From Betaproteobacteria bacterium (GTDB taxonomy: Bacteria; Pseudomonadota; Gammaproteobacteria; Burkholderiales; SG8-39), in contig JAOUIL010000012.1 of assembly GCA_029883975.1 (NCBI GenBank), positions 1 through 57,032 of the forward strand: a stretch of DNA of 57,032 nt, written 5' to 3'. Positions 36,988 to 46,225 of the stretch are shown one piece after another. Positions within the stretch are counted from its first letter, which is position 1; each line of letters opens with the position of its first letter. A program made the translations under genes and the position numbers. The notes beneath the pieces were generated by a model. The model worked only from the letters and a program-made list of their open reading frames with translations, ran no database searches and was not told the origin of the DNA.

Positions 36988-37892
36988 TAAAGAGGCAGCT
37001 GGACGTTTTTCTGGAGATCGCGGGTGGCGGCGGGCTTGCGCCCTTCCATATACAGGGAATCCGGCTTGCGTTCGCGACCGCGGATGATTTCCAGTTCGTA
37101 TCCGGCGAAGCCAGGAATGTCGCTTTCGCCGGCGAGGCGCTCTTGGATGGATGCAAACCCCACCTGCCGGAGCACCCTTGGCAAGGAATAGCGATCATAC
37201 ATCCATTGATGCACTTCGCCCACGTTCCGGAACAGGCCCTCGCGCAGCGCCGCCGCCCCTCTGGGACCCAGGAACACCGAGGCGGAGGCAATGGCTGCCG
37301 TCCTGCGCATGGAGTCCGCCATCGATCGCAACTTTCTCAGGACGCGGGACGTGATGGAAAAGCCTGACGGCTGACTTGCCATTGCCCGGGAACCTTCGCA
37401 TCCGATACGTTCCGCAACGAAATGCGATCTTGTGCGGTCCCCGTGTTCGGCCATGTATGCCGCCATCCTTCCGCCCGAAACTTTTCTGACGGCCTGATCG
37501 TAGAGTTCCAGCATGAGCCAGTCGTAGCGCGTTTCCGACTCCCGCTCTCCATTCAGCGCACCCTCGAGGGAAGATAGATAGAGTCTTGCAATGGACTCCA
37601 GATCGGGGACGGCTATCCTTATGATGCCTCCCGGCTTGAGGATCCGAAAACCATCCCGCAATACCTCTTCTGCCACAGCTGGCTCGAGATGCTCCAAGAC
37701 ATGGGACCCGTAAGCCGCGTCGAACGTACTGTCGGCGAATGGGAAACGCCGCGTCACGTCATGCGCGATGACGGCGGGCGATACCGGGGAGGCGTCAAGA
37801 TTGGTCCAATCCGGATGGAAGGTCCCTCCACATCCGAAGTTCAGCAATCGAACCGGCCCACCCGCATTCCCGGCATTTGGAGAGATGTTCAC
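36987..37892 (-). CDS. Class I SAM-dependent methyltransferase
   Basis: Protein of 301 residues with SAM motif RLLNFGCGGTFHPDWTNLDA (15-34), FADSTFDAAYGSHVLEHLEP and GFRILKPGGIIRIAVPDLES. After the methyltransferase core comes an extra region (about 110-230) and a C-terminal YSLPRVLRQVGFASIQERLA. This type is common in polysaccharide loci and may methylate a terminal sugar, though its acceptor is unknown. It overlaps the TylF gene upstream by four bases. Confidence 0.8.
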   Translation of the reverse strand: MNISPNAGNAGGPVRLLNFGCGGTFHPDWTNLDASPVSPAVIAHDVTRRFPFADSTFDAAYGSHVLEHLEPAVAEEVLRDGFRILKPGGIIRIAVPDLESIARLYLSSLEGALNGERESETRYDWLMLELYDQAVRKVSGGRMAAYMAEHGDRTRSHFVAERIGCEGSRAMASQPSGFSITSRVLRKLRSMADSMRRTAAIASASVFLGPRGAAALREGLFRNVGEVHQWMYDRYSLPRVLRQVGFASIQERLAGESDIPGFAGYELEIIRGRERKPDSLYMEGRKPAATRDLQKNVQLPL

Positions 37893-38665
37893 TCGGCCTT
37901 CACGGCGATGCGGCCGGTATAGTCGATCCTGTTGAGGAGGAGGTGGATGCCTTTGGTCCTCAGGTACTCGTCAACCGCCTTGCGAGCACCCTTCCAGTGT
38001 CCGTAGTCGTCGACAATCAGCACGCCACCCCTGACCAGCCGCGGGAACAGGTGCTCGAGTTCGTGGCGCGTCGATTCGTACCAGTCCGTGTCAAGCCGGA
38101 GGAGCGCGATTTTCGGCGGGGCTTGCCCGGGTATCGTATCTTCGACCTTGCCCCGCACATATTTAACCTTGTCTGGGCCGTAACCGGTGCCCGCCATCGC
38201 GTCCCGCACCTGTTCGAGCGTGGCGTAGCACCATACGGCATCGGATTCCGTCTTCTTGTGTGTATCAAGAAGACTGCTTGCCGATTGCCCGTCGATCGCG
38301 ACATCGTGCTCCGTTGGAGGGGACATACCCTCGAAGGTGTCGAACAGGAACAATTGCCGCGAGGAATCGTTGCACTCGATCAGAGTGAGCGCGGCCGCCA
38401 TCATGCTGCCCCCTCGCCATACTCCGCACTCGACGATATCGCCCGGGATAGATGCCGCCGACACGTAGCGCACCGCCTGGATGCGGGAATACAGGCGCTC
38501 CGGCGACGTCATGGTATAGGCGCGCACCTTGCGAATGACGTCGGCAGCATCGCTGTCGAAATCTGCAGGAAGCGGGTATTGGCCGCCCCGATAACGTACC
38601 ACCTCCACACCGAGCCGCCGCAGCCAGCCACGGACGACGGCCGTCAGCGCGCTCACCGACTCCAC
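37889..38665 (-). CDS. TylF/MycF-family O-methyltransferase
   Basis: Second TylF-like enzyme in the window, 258 residues from GTG 38665, close to the 257 of the first. An upstream ATG at 38794 would add 43 residues with a hydrophobic stretch that the relative lacks, so it is not preferred. SAM motif GDIVECGVWRGGSMMAAALT, then LFDTFEGMSPPTEHDV, RLDTDWYESTRHELEHLFPR and LIVDDYGHWKGARKAVDEYL. The resemblance to 15488-16261 is close in all motifs but the N-termini differ. It probably O-methylates a sugar. Confidence 0.88.
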   Translation of the reverse strand: MESVSALTAVVRGWLRRLGVEVVRYRGGQYPLPADFDSDAADVIRKVRAYTMTSPERLYSRIQAVRYVSAASIPGDIVECGVWRGGSMMAAALTLIECNDSSRQLFLFDTFEGMSPPTEHDVAIDGQSASSLLDTHKKTESDAVWCYATLEQVRDAMAGTGYGPDKVKYVRGKVEDTIPGQAPPKIALLRLDTDWYESTRHELEHLFPRLVRGGVLIVDDYGHWKGARKAVDEYLRTKGIHLLLNRIDYTGRIAVKAE

Positions 38666-38850
38666 CCGCGGGAATTGACCATCTTCTTGCCTCTCAGCAG
38701 GACGTTGGGGGAAAGGCGAGGTACCGACATCGAGCTCGACGAACAAGAGAAAAGCGATACAGCCGCATGCAAGTTCGCAAACAATCTCGTGCACGGAATG
38801 CTTGCGCAGTTCATCTTTGGCTCACATCGTGCAACGGCGACCGCTTCCCG

Positions 38851-39798
38851 CTACCCCCCACCGCGGCGCAAAATGTGATGCCCGATTCTACTCAAGAGTT
38901 TCCATGGACGGCGGGCCAGGTGCATGAAACCTTGACGGTCTGTCGGGTCGAAAATAGCGCGAAAATTTTCAGTCACTCTGGGGTCTTCGCTTTCGGTCGG
39001 ACAATAGACCTTGGGCAACCACGAACGGTCCAGTGATCCGCTGGAATATCGAGCGTCGCTGCTGTGCGTGCCGGTATCGTCCAGGCCGATGTTGCGAATG
39101 AGCGATTTGACCGGGTAGATGCAGCGCATGTTGTTGGTGTAGTGGGCATAGCAGAAACGAATTGCCCAGGAATCGACCTTCTTCTCGTATTGAAGGCGCA
39201 GCAGCACGCTCATGTCCTTGCCGCCGCGGTTGAATTCTTCCTGTGCGGCCACATCCTTCGAGAAGGAATCAAAGTAGTCCATGTCCCAGCGGACGCGCCG
39301 CCAACGGTCCTCCCATGTCCCCCACCCCCAGGAGGAGCAGCGGTATCCCGGAAAGGTGTCGTACGGGTAGTCCGGCGGCACTTTTATCTGCTCGGGAGGG
39401 TATACGAACCCCGTCACCGAGAAAACGTGCGGGTCGCTCCGGTAATGCTCAAGCGCGGCATTCATATAGGCGAGGAAATGTGGGGAACTCACGAGATCGT
39501 CTTCCAGAACGATTACCGTGTGATGCGAGGCCAGCATTTCGCTGACCCCGGCGATGATCGAGTTGGCAAGCCCCATGTTGTCCGGTCGCTCGACGACTCG
39601 GACCGACCCAAACCCAGGCAGATTCCTCGCCACTTTTCGCACTTCAGCAACGGCTTGGCGGTCGGATGCTCCCCTGGCACCGTCGCTGAAGACATGCAAG
39701 TCGGTTTGGCTGGCGAGAGTATTGCCGGCCAGTGCCTCCAAGGTGGCTCGGGTGTGGCGCGGCCTGTTGTATACAAACAGTGCAACTGGCACGGGCAT
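38851..39798 (-). CDS. GT-A glycosyltransferase (GNT-I/GT2-like group)
   Basis: Protein of 315 residues from ATG 39798: MPVPVALFVYNRPRHTRATL, VVERPDNMGLANSIIAGVSE, metal motif VIVLEDDLVSSPHFLAYMNA and SSWGWGTWEDRWRRVRWDMD. It is a relative of 18739-19713. ATG 39798 was chosen over an upstream in-frame ATG because it starts right at the fold and follows the preceding gene by 2 bases. Probably adds one sugar to the repeat unit. Confidence 0.82.
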   Translation of the reverse strand: MPVPVALFVYNRPRHTRATLEALAGNTLASQTDLHVFSDGARGASDRQAVAEVRKVARNLPGFGSVRVVERPDNMGLANSIIAGVSEMLASHHTVIVLEDDLVSSPHFLAYMNAALEHYRSDPHVFSVTGFVYPPEQIKVPPDYPYDTFPGYRCSSWGWGTWEDRWRRVRWDMDYFDSFSKDVAAQEEFNRGGKDMSVLLRLQYEKKVDSWAIRFCYAHYTNNMRCIYPVKSLIRNIGLDDTGTHSSDARYSSGSLDRSWLPKVYCPTESEDPRVTENFRAIFDPTDRQGFMHLARRPWKLLSRIGHHILRRGGG

Positions 39799-39800
39799 CT

Positions 39801-40730
39801 TTAGCGGTCTCGTCCCTTGTCCCGGCCAGGAAGCAAGCTCACGAAATAGCCGATTTGCCACATGAGCGGCCAGAGCGCTCGGTAGGCACGGGACTTCGCA
39901 TGGAGATCCCTCACGCGGACGAGTGCAACCAGCGCTCCGAAGAAGCCGCGAATCAGCCTAGGAATGTAAGAAGACCAGGTGACCTGCCCGTCGAGGTCAT
40001 GGCCATACAGGCCGGAACGGCCATTTCGATAGGACGACGCGAGCAACCAGCGCAGACGCATCTTGTAATCGAGTATCGCGTGCTCGACAACAATGTCCGG
40101 GCAGTAGTGGATCTCCAACCCTTGCCTATGCATGCGTATCATCAATTCCGTTTCCTCCCCGTAGCTGATCGTTGATCCGCGCATACCAAGCGACCCCTCA
40201 AACCCGCCTAGTTTCTCAAGAAGCGCCTTCTGAAAGATCATGTTCGTCCCATTGAGGTACTCCGTTCGTGCGAGCACGCGAGTTTGCGCACCCAGATCCC
40301 ACGATCCGTAGTCCCGGGGAAACCAATCCGGAAGGGGCGTCAAGGTAAATGCGCGATACGGGCCCCCAAATGCAAGCGCCCCCGGCCGGGCATCGAGGAA
40401 GTCGTTCATGGCCGCTATCCAGTTCGGGCACGGCCTCGCATCGTCGTCGATGTACGCGACGTATTCCCCGCGCGCCTCACGCCAGCCGCGGTTGCGCGCA
40501 TGCGCGAGTCCCTGCCGTTCCTCGAGCACGACACGGAACGGGGAGCCGGATCCGCAAAATCGCTGTGCGACCTCGGCCGTATCGTCGGTCGAGTTATTGT
40601 TCACGATGATAACTTCCGATCGGGTCGCGGGGCCCGCCTGACCTGCGAGCCGCGATAGGCATTCCACGAGCAGTCGGGGGCGATTGAAGGTGCATACCAC
40701 GACGCTGACGCGGATGGCGTGCACGGTCAT
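39801..40730 (-). CDS. GT2-family glycosyltransferase
   Basis: GT-A enzyme of 309 residues: RVSVVVCTFNRPRLLVECLS, VIIVNNNSTDDTAEVAQRFC, LEERQGLAHARNRGWREARG and the metal motif YIDDDARPCPNW. GGFEGSLGMRGSTISYGEET carries the acidic catalytic region. The C-terminal part is hydrophobic (FFGALVALVRV; WPLMWQIGYFVSLLPG), suggesting membrane association. It shares one base with the end of the GT4 gene upstream. Confidence 0.88.
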   Translation of the reverse strand: MTVHAIRVSVVVCTFNRPRLLVECLSRLAGQAGPATRSEVIIVNNNSTDDTAEVAQRFCGSGSPFRVVLEERQGLAHARNRGWREARGEYVAYIDDDARPCPNWIAAMNDFLDARPGALAFGGPYRAFTLTPLPDWFPRDYGSWDLGAQTRVLARTEYLNGTNMIFQKALLEKLGGFEGSLGMRGSTISYGEETELMIRMHRQGLEIHYCPDIVVEHAILDYKMRLRWLLASSYRNGRSGLYGHDLDGQVTWSSYIPRLIRGFFGALVALVRVRDLHAKSRAYRALWPLMWQIGYFVSLLPGRDKGRDR

Positions 40731-41953
40731 TAACCGATCCGCCGGCGGGACGCATTTGCCCGGCGCGTCTCTTCGTAGAAATCGATCAAGGCCCCGATCC
40801 TGTCCTCTGACTGGGCGCGTTTCGCCGCTGCGAGAACGGCGTCGCGCATGCGCACGGCCTCCGACTGCGTCATCGCGAGGCAGCGCTCGAGGCTCTGGCG
40901 CAGCGAGCGGGAATCACTGTTGGTGGCGAGAAACCCTGTCATCCCGTCCTCGACCATCTCATCGATGCTGGAGTCCAGCGTGCCGACGACCGGAACGCCG
41001 AGGGCCTGCGCTTCGAGGCAAGTGTTAGGGTAGTTGTCGACCCGAGATGGCATGACGATCGCGGTCGCTCCCGCGACGAATGGGAGCAGCTGCGGCTTGG
41101 GCAGCGCCGGGAAGTAGGCGATTCTGGACAGCGTCGTCGGGGCCCGCGACCGGACCAGGTCCATGCAGCGGCGCCCGTCCGGCAAACCGTCATCGCGGCC
41201 GATGAAGACGAAGCCGAGATCAGCGTGGGCCGCGAGCAGCGGTTCGATGATCTCCGCAATGAGATCCACGCCTTTGATGCGGCTCAGCGTCCCGAAGAAG
41301 AGCAGGTAGCGCCGGCCGACCGGGCGGTGCTTCTCGAAAAAAGACCTGTCCTGGCCTTCCACGGAGAGGCGAACGTGCGATCGCATGACCCGCGGCGCCG
41401 CCGTCCCCAGCCTCGCGTACACGTCGGCGATCAGTCGGCTGGGTGCGAAACTGGCATCGGCGCGCGCTACCTGCCGCCGCTCGAGCCTGTCGCTCAGCCG
41501 GTCCGCTAGCGTCGCGCGCTGCCCATATGCCCTGCGCAGCAGCGGTGTGTAGCTCGAAGCTCGGCACACGACCGGAACGCGACCGTTTCCGAGAAGGTAG
41601 TAGCCCGGCGCCCGGAAGCTCGATGCCTGGGCGATGTCGAATGGGCGCTCCGCGTGCAGCCGCCAGAATGCGCGTGCCATTCTTCGGCAAGCCGAGTACT
41701 GCCTGAACAGAGGATGGAGCCTTGCGAGCAGGGGGACGCCTTTCGCGAGCCGCCAGTCGGTGCTCGCAGTTCCCACGTCGCAAACTTCGATGCCCTCGTC
41801 GCTCCATGTGCGGTCGCGGTCGGAAGCGACAATCACCGTTGGCTTGTGCCCGCGCTCGAGCAGGCCCAATGCCGTCGTTCGGACGTAGTTGGCCAAGCCG
41901 CCGTCCGGAGCCGTCTCGCTCACGTATTCCGGCGTCAGGAACGCGATGCGCAT
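40730..41953 (-). CDS. GT4-family glycosyltransferase
   Basis: GT-B enzyme of 407 residues from ATG 41953, beginning MRIAFLTPEYVSETAPDGGL with the glycine-rich acceptor loop. The donor domain has LLFFGTLSRIKGVDLIAEII, GFVFIGRDDGLPDG and RVDNYPNTCLEAQALGVPVV; here the first Glu of the usual EX7E is replaced by Asn (DNYPNTCLEA), a variant seen in some GT4 enzymes. GTLDSSIDEMVEDGMTGFLA follows. The gene is 54 bases from the upstream SDR gene's stop. Confidence 0.86.
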   Translation of the reverse strand: MRIAFLTPEYVSETAPDGGLANYVRTTALGLLERGHKPTVIVASDRDRTWSDEGIEVCDVGTASTDWRLAKGVPLLARLHPLFRQYSACRRMARAFWRLHAERPFDIAQASSFRAPGYYLLGNGRVPVVCRASSYTPLLRRAYGQRATLADRLSDRLERRQVARADASFAPSRLIADVYARLGTAAPRVMRSHVRLSVEGQDRSFFEKHRPVGRRYLLFFGTLSRIKGVDLIAEIIEPLLAAHADLGFVFIGRDDGLPDGRRCMDLVRSRAPTTLSRIAYFPALPKPQLLPFVAGATAIVMPSRVDNYPNTCLEAQALGVPVVGTLDSSIDEMVEDGMTGFLATNSDSRSLRQSLERCLAMTQSEAVRMRDAVLAAAKRAQSEDRIGALIDFYEETRRANASRRRIG

Positions 41954-42007
41954 CGGCGGAGTCGAAACTGGGCCCGGTCGGGCGCCATGGGCGCCGGGCA
42001 TCCTCGC

Positions 42008-42961
42008 TCAGGCGGCGCTCCGGGCGGCGGCCCGCGCGCCGCGGAGCAGCATGACGGTTTCACGGATTCCTTCGCGCAACTCGCCCTCGAAACCGAATCC
42101 CAGCGAGCGGAACTTGTCCACGAGCACGGTGTAGGACAGCTGATTCATGATCCGGGAATCGACGAACTCGATGCGGAGGTCAGGGACAAACTCGCGGATC
42201 GTCTGGACGATGTCGTTGACCGTGACGTTGTCGGTGACCACGTTGTAGATGCGATTGTCGAAACGGTCATTGGCGATGATGAACCTCAGGGCGCGCACGG
42301 CGTCTCCCAGCTCGAGATAGGGCCGCTTCTGGTGCAGGGCGGTGCGCCAGACCGTGATCGGCTGGCCCACGCTTGCCTGCCACACGAACTTGTTCACTGC
42401 CGTGTGGAAGCGCATCCCGGGCGACGTCCCATAGATCGTGCCGAACCGGCAGGTGACGTAGCGCAGGCCGCGCTTGTCGCCAAGCGCCTGCAGCTCCTGC
42501 TCGGCCCTCATCTTGCTCTTTGCGTACGGGCTCTGGGGCTTCAGCTGCTCGGGGCTGCAGTCTTCGTCGACGGTCTCCTCCTGCGTGCCATAGATGCTGG
42601 TCGTCGACAGGAAGATCATCTTTGCACTGGCCGCGATGCAGGCGTGCGCGACGCGCACTGCACCCTCGTAGTTGACTTGCTCGACCTGCTCCTGGATGTC
42701 GAAGCTGCCCGCGGCGTTGGCGATGGCGGCGAGGTGTATGACGACACTGGCCTCGCGGAAGAGTGCGCCGAGGTCGGCGCTGGTGATGTCGGCCTCCACG
42801 AACCGGTAGGGAACCCCGTCGGGCAGACGGAACAGCGAGCTGTAGCGCTGGGTGGAGAGATCGTCCACCATCAGCACCTCGTCGAATTCGCTCGGGCGCA
42901 GGTTGTGTATTAGCCGGGACCCGATGTGCCCGAGTGCCCCCGTGATCACCAGCTTACGCAT
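42008..42961 (-). CDS. NAD-dependent nucleotide-sugar epimerase/dehydratase
   Basis: Extended SDR of 317 residues: KLVITGALGHIGSRLIHNLR (3-22), VIHLAAIANAAGSFDIQEQV, FLSTTSIYGTQEETVDE and the Tyr-Lys pair in PQSPYAKSKMRAEQ. It has a full Rossmann half with VLMVDDLSTQRYSS. The likely role is epimerisation or reduction of a nucleotide sugar used in this block. It overlaps the next gene upstream by 8 bases and probably forms a unit with it and the SDR at 44096-45097. Confidence 0.85.
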   Translation of the reverse strand: MRKLVITGALGHIGSRLIHNLRPSEFDEVLMVDDLSTQRYSSLFRLPDGVPYRFVEADITSADLGALFREASVVIHLAAIANAAGSFDIQEQVEQVNYEGAVRVAHACIAASAKMIFLSTTSIYGTQEETVDEDCSPEQLKPQSPYAKSKMRAEQELQALGDKRGLRYVTCRFGTIYGTSPGMRFHTAVNKFVWQASVGQPITVWRTALHQKRPYLELGDAVRALRFIIANDRFDNRIYNVVTDNVTVNDIVQTIREFVPDLRIEFVDSRIMNQLSYTVLVDKFRSLGFGFEGELREGIRETVMLLRGARAAARSAA

Positions 42962-44087
42962 CGGCGGGCACCCGTGGCGACGAAGGATCCAGCACCGAAC
43001 GCAGGCGCCGGTATGATTTTTCCACGGAGAACTCCGAACGGACCGTGCTGAGCGCCTCGGCGGTGATCCTCCGCCGCAATGATGGATCGGCGATCAATCG
43101 CTCGATCTTGGCCTCCCATTCGTCCGGAGTGGCCGCGAGCATCCCGTTGATCCCATCGCGAATCAGATCTCGACATTGCCCCACCGGGGAGCACACCGCG
43201 ACTGCCTCGCCGCTCATGTAGACGGTCGCCTTGAGGACCCCTCGCACCCGGCATGCCTCGACGTCCTGAAGCGGGAAGAGGCCAATATCCATTCGCAGCA
43301 CTTCCTCGACCATCTGAGCCTGGTCGTAGCTTGGCGTACACGTATAGCGTATGCGCTCAAACGGCGGCAAGTCGCCGGGCGCTGCGCCGACGAGGCGAAG
43401 CTCAAGATTCGCATGTCGGGCGAAAATCCGCTCCAGGCCCTCCCACGCGACGTAGAGATTGTACGTAGTGCTGCGCGTACCGACCCAGCCGATCACGATG
43501 CGGTCTCCGTTACTTCGCTTTGCAATGCGAACGCGCGCGCGATCGAAGACCTCTACTTGCGGACAATCCGGAATGACAGTGCAATTCGGGTTGAACTGCT
43601 TCGCGTATTCGGCCGTGGTGACGTTGTCGGTGGTGACCGCGTCGACTGACCTGATCAGCTGATCGAAGCGCTCGATGCGATAGCGCGGCAGCCAGATCGC
43701 GTCGCCGAAATCGAGCACGATCCGGGCGGCGGTCGCGCGACGCATGCGCTCCACGAATCCGAATGAGGTCACCTTCGACATGTAAACGGCGTCGAAACCT
43801 CTGGCCATGGCCAGCGCCGTGTTCTCCGTGTTATGGGTAAGCTTCCGGCCAATGTACTCGATCAGACGCGAGGTCACGCCGAACCGCTGGAGTAGGCGCA
43901 ACCAACGCGGTGGGGCATTCATCAGCCGCACGAACGGAACGTTAAGGCGACTTACGAACTTCACGAAGTGACCATCACGCTCGAGGTACTCCCGATAGAT
44001 CAGGCCGCGGATAATCCCGCTCGGGTAAAGGTCGCCTGCTTCGAGAACCATCAGGACGCGCAGCTTCTTTTGTCCGGACTGCGCCAT
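42954..44087 (-). CDS. Glycosyltransferase, GT4-like
   Basis: Protein of 377 residues from ATG 44087: KLRVLMVLEAGDLYPSGIIR, ARIVLDFGDAIWLPRYRIER, VDAVTTDNVTTAEYAKQFNP, then IVIGWVGTRSTTYNLYVAWE and LRLVGAAPGDLPPFERIRYT. MDIGLFPLQDVEACRVRGVL with KATVYMSGEAVAVCSPVGQC stands where the EX7E region usually is. It belongs to a GT4-like group seen with capsule genes. It starts 8 bases after the upstream SDR gene. Confidence 0.8.
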   Translation of the reverse strand: MAQSGQKKLRVLMVLEAGDLYPSGIIRGLIYREYLERDGHFVKFVSRLNVPFVRLMNAPPRWLRLLQRFGVTSRLIEYIGRKLTHNTENTALAMARGFDAVYMSKVTSFGFVERMRRATAARIVLDFGDAIWLPRYRIERFDQLIRSVDAVTTDNVTTAEYAKQFNPNCTVIPDCPQVEVFDRARVRIAKRSNGDRIVIGWVGTRSTTYNLYVAWEGLERIFARHANLELRLVGAAPGDLPPFERIRYTCTPSYDQAQMVEEVLRMDIGLFPLQDVEACRVRGVLKATVYMSGEAVAVCSPVGQCRDLIRDGINGMLAATPDEWEAKIERLIADPSLRRRITAEALSTVRSEFSVEKSYRRLRSVLDPSSPRVPADA

Positions 44088-44095
44088 GCCCGCGT

Positions 44096-45097
44096 CTATA
44101 GGTACTTGCTCAGCACCGGCCTGAAGTAGGCACCGGTCTTCTTCATGCCCTCCTCCAGGCTGAAGCGCGGCTCCCAACGCAGGGTGTCCTTGACCTTCGC
44201 ATTGCTAATCACCGCATCGCCGATTTCCAGCGCGGCCCTGTCCCTGGGCCATTCCACCCTGCGAATCGAGCCGCCGATATGGCTCACAATAGCAGCCGCG
44301 AGTTCGGAGACCGTGTGCTGGCGATCCGCCGACGCGAAAAACACCTGACCGTTACTCGCCGGGGATTCGGCCGCGCAGATCAGTGCCTCGACGGAATCCT
44401 CGACGTAGCTCACATTGCGCAGCTGACGGCCGTCTCCGAATACCGTCAACTCCTTTCCCGACAGAGCGAGGCCGACGAAATAGTTTATGAACCCGAAGTC
44501 GGGCGTGCGGATATTCGAGCGTGGCCCGAATACATTGGCAAGCCGGATGACGGTGGTTTGCATCCCATAGTAACTGCCGTAGATGAGCACGTACTTTTCG
44601 GATGCGGTCTTGTTGGCGGAGTAGATATCGAGCGGAAACTCCGGGTGCAGCTCGTCCACCGGGCTGTGCCGCATTCTGCCGATCTGAGTGCTCGTGCCGA
44701 CCTGCACGATCTTCACGCCGGGATTGAAGCGCCTCGCGGCCTCGAGCACATGCATGACACCCTTGCAGTTCACTTCGATGTCCACTATCGGGTCGGTCAT
44801 CGAGTTCGGGTGCGACGTATAGGCCGCGCAGCTGAACAGGACGTCCTGCTTTCTGACTGCGGCGCTGATGCCCTCGAAATTCCGGATGTCGTTGAGAACG
44901 ATATCGATGTCGGCCTCGATATCGTGGATATTGAACATGTTTCCGCCGGAGCGCGGATCCAGGCAGTCGTATACGGTCACTTTCGCACCGAGCTCGACGC
45001 AGCGCCGCGCGAGATTGCTGCCGATAAAGCCGAGGCCGCCGGTAACCAGCACGTTCTTGCCGCGCAGGTCGGAGGCGCGAGATGCGGCAGCGCTCAT
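44096..45097 (-). CDS. NAD-dependent nucleotide-sugar epimerase/dehydratase
   Basis: Extended SDR of 333 residues: NVLVTGGLGFIGSNLARRCV (15-34), VYDCLDPRSGGNMFNI, FSCAAYTSHPNSMTDPIVDI, IVQVGTSTQIGRMRHSPVDE and the catalytic YSANKTASEKYVL. The size and motifs resemble UDP-glucose 4-epimerase or dTDP-glucose dehydratase-like enzymes. It lies 3 bases after the aminotransferase gene, so it may form or modify the keto sugar that the aminotransferase uses. Confidence 0.85.
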   Translation of the reverse strand: MSAAASRASDLRGKNVLVTGGLGFIGSNLARRCVELGAKVTVYDCLDPRSGGNMFNIHDIEADIDIVLNDIRNFEGISAAVRKQDVLFSCAAYTSHPNSMTDPIVDIEVNCKGVMHVLEAARRFNPGVKIVQVGTSTQIGRMRHSPVDELHPEFPLDIYSANKTASEKYVLIYGSYYGMQTTVIRLANVFGPRSNIRTPDFGFINYFVGLALSGKELTVFGDGRQLRNVSYVEDSVEALICAAESPASNGQVFFASADRQHTVSELAAAIVSHIGGSIRRVEWPRDRAALEIGDAVISNAKVKDTLRWEPRFSLEEGMKKTGAYFRPVLSKYL

Positions 45098-45100
45098 GCG

Positions 45101-46204
45101 CTAGGCGCGCTCGGCCAGCACCCTGCGCACGGCCCCGCACACGAAGTCGATCTGCTCCTCGGTCAGAAGCAATGCTCCCGGGAGATTGATTCCCCGCGAG
45201 CAAACGTCGTACGCGACCGGATTGCGCGCCCGGTGCGCGGCTTCCTGCCCCGGGTACGCCGGGAGCGAAGAAAGCGGGTAGAAGAACGGTCGTGCGGGCG
45301 CACCAAGGGCTTTCATCTTTTCGATCATATCCAGCTTGCCGAGTTTGTAGCGCTTGCCTATCAGCAGGCCCGTGATCCAAACGCTGTTGAAACCCTGGTC
45401 GGGCTCGGGATTGAACATGATGTCGTCGATGTCCGAGAGCTTTTCCTTGTAACGCTCGAAGATCCAGCGTTTCTTGCGGATCAACTCTTCAATGCGCTGA
45501 AACTGTGCGTATCCCACCGCCGCCTGCAGGTTGAACGGCATGTACTTGTACGTGACCTCGTAATTGTAGTAGGCCGGTCCACCCGGTTTCCTGCCGTGGT
45601 CGCGCAGAAACATGCAGCGCTCGTAGAGTCTTTCATCGTCGAGGAGCAGCATCCCGCCTTCGCCGGTAACTACGGTCTTCGTGCGGTGAAAGCTGAACAC
45701 GGAGCCGACGCCGAATTTCCCTGCCCGGACGCCCTTATAGGTTGAGCCGAGGGCTTCAGCCGCGTCGTCGATGAGCGGAATTCCGTGTCGCCGCGATATC
45801 TCGGCTAGACGATCCCAGTCGGGCATGTTGCCGAAGATGTCGACCGCGATGATCGCCTTGGTCCGTGGCGTGATCGCGCACTCCACCGAGGCCGGGTCGA
45901 TGCACCAGTGCACTGGGTCGATGTCGCAGAACACGGGAGTCGCGCGCAGGTAGCTGATACCTGCCCCGCTCGCGATCCAGGTGCACTCGGGCAGGATCAC
46001 CTCATCGCCGTCGCCTATGCCCATCGCCGTCAGTAATAGGTGGATTGCGTGGGTGCAGTTCGGCGTCATGATGCCGAACTTCCTGCCGTGATAAGCGGCG
46101 AACTCGCCCTGGAATTTCTCGACGTAGCCGTAGTTGTACCAGCCGTTGCGCATGCAGTCTTCGACCACCTTGATCTCGTGCTCGGTGATCCACGGCCCCG
46201 CCAT
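45101..46204 (-). CDS. DegT/DnrJ/EryC1/StrS aminotransferase
   Basis: PLP-dependent sugar aminotransferase of 367 residues from ATG 46204 (TTG 46219 possible). The PLP lysine is K176 in SVFSFHRTKTVVTGEGGMLL; the Asp that contacts PLP is in PLIDDAAEALGSTYKG (144-159). MAGPWITEHEIKVVEDCMRN at the start is typical. It converts a keto nucleotide sugar to an amino sugar; whether C3 or C4 is aminated cannot be told. The acyltransferase gene upstream would acylate the new amine. It is not a PseC copy: motifs and context differ. Confidence 0.87.
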   Translation of the reverse strand: MAGPWITEHEIKVVEDCMRNGWYNYGYVEKFQGEFAAYHGRKFGIMTPNCTHAIHLLLTAMGIGDGDEVILPECTWIASGAGISYLRATPVFCDIDPVHWCIDPASVECAITPRTKAIIAVDIFGNMPDWDRLAEISRRHGIPLIDDAAEALGSTYKGVRAGKFGVGSVFSFHRTKTVVTGEGGMLLLDDERLYERCMFLRDHGRKPGGPAYYNYEVTYKYMPFNLQAAVGYAQFQRIEELIRKKRWIFERYKEKLSDIDDIMFNPEPDQGFNSVWITGLLIGKRYKLGKLDMIEKMKALGAPARPFFYPLSSLPAYPGQEAAHRARNPVAYDVCSRGINLPGALLLTEEQIDFVCGAVRRVLAERA

Positions 46205-46225
46205 GTGTATCGTGTCCAAAACCCT

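Noticed and set aside
38666-38794. ATG at 38794 as the start of the second TylF gene
   Set aside because: The extra 43 residues (MHEIVCELACGCIAFLLFVE and beyond) match nothing in the other TylF protein and no ribosome binding site precedes the ATG.
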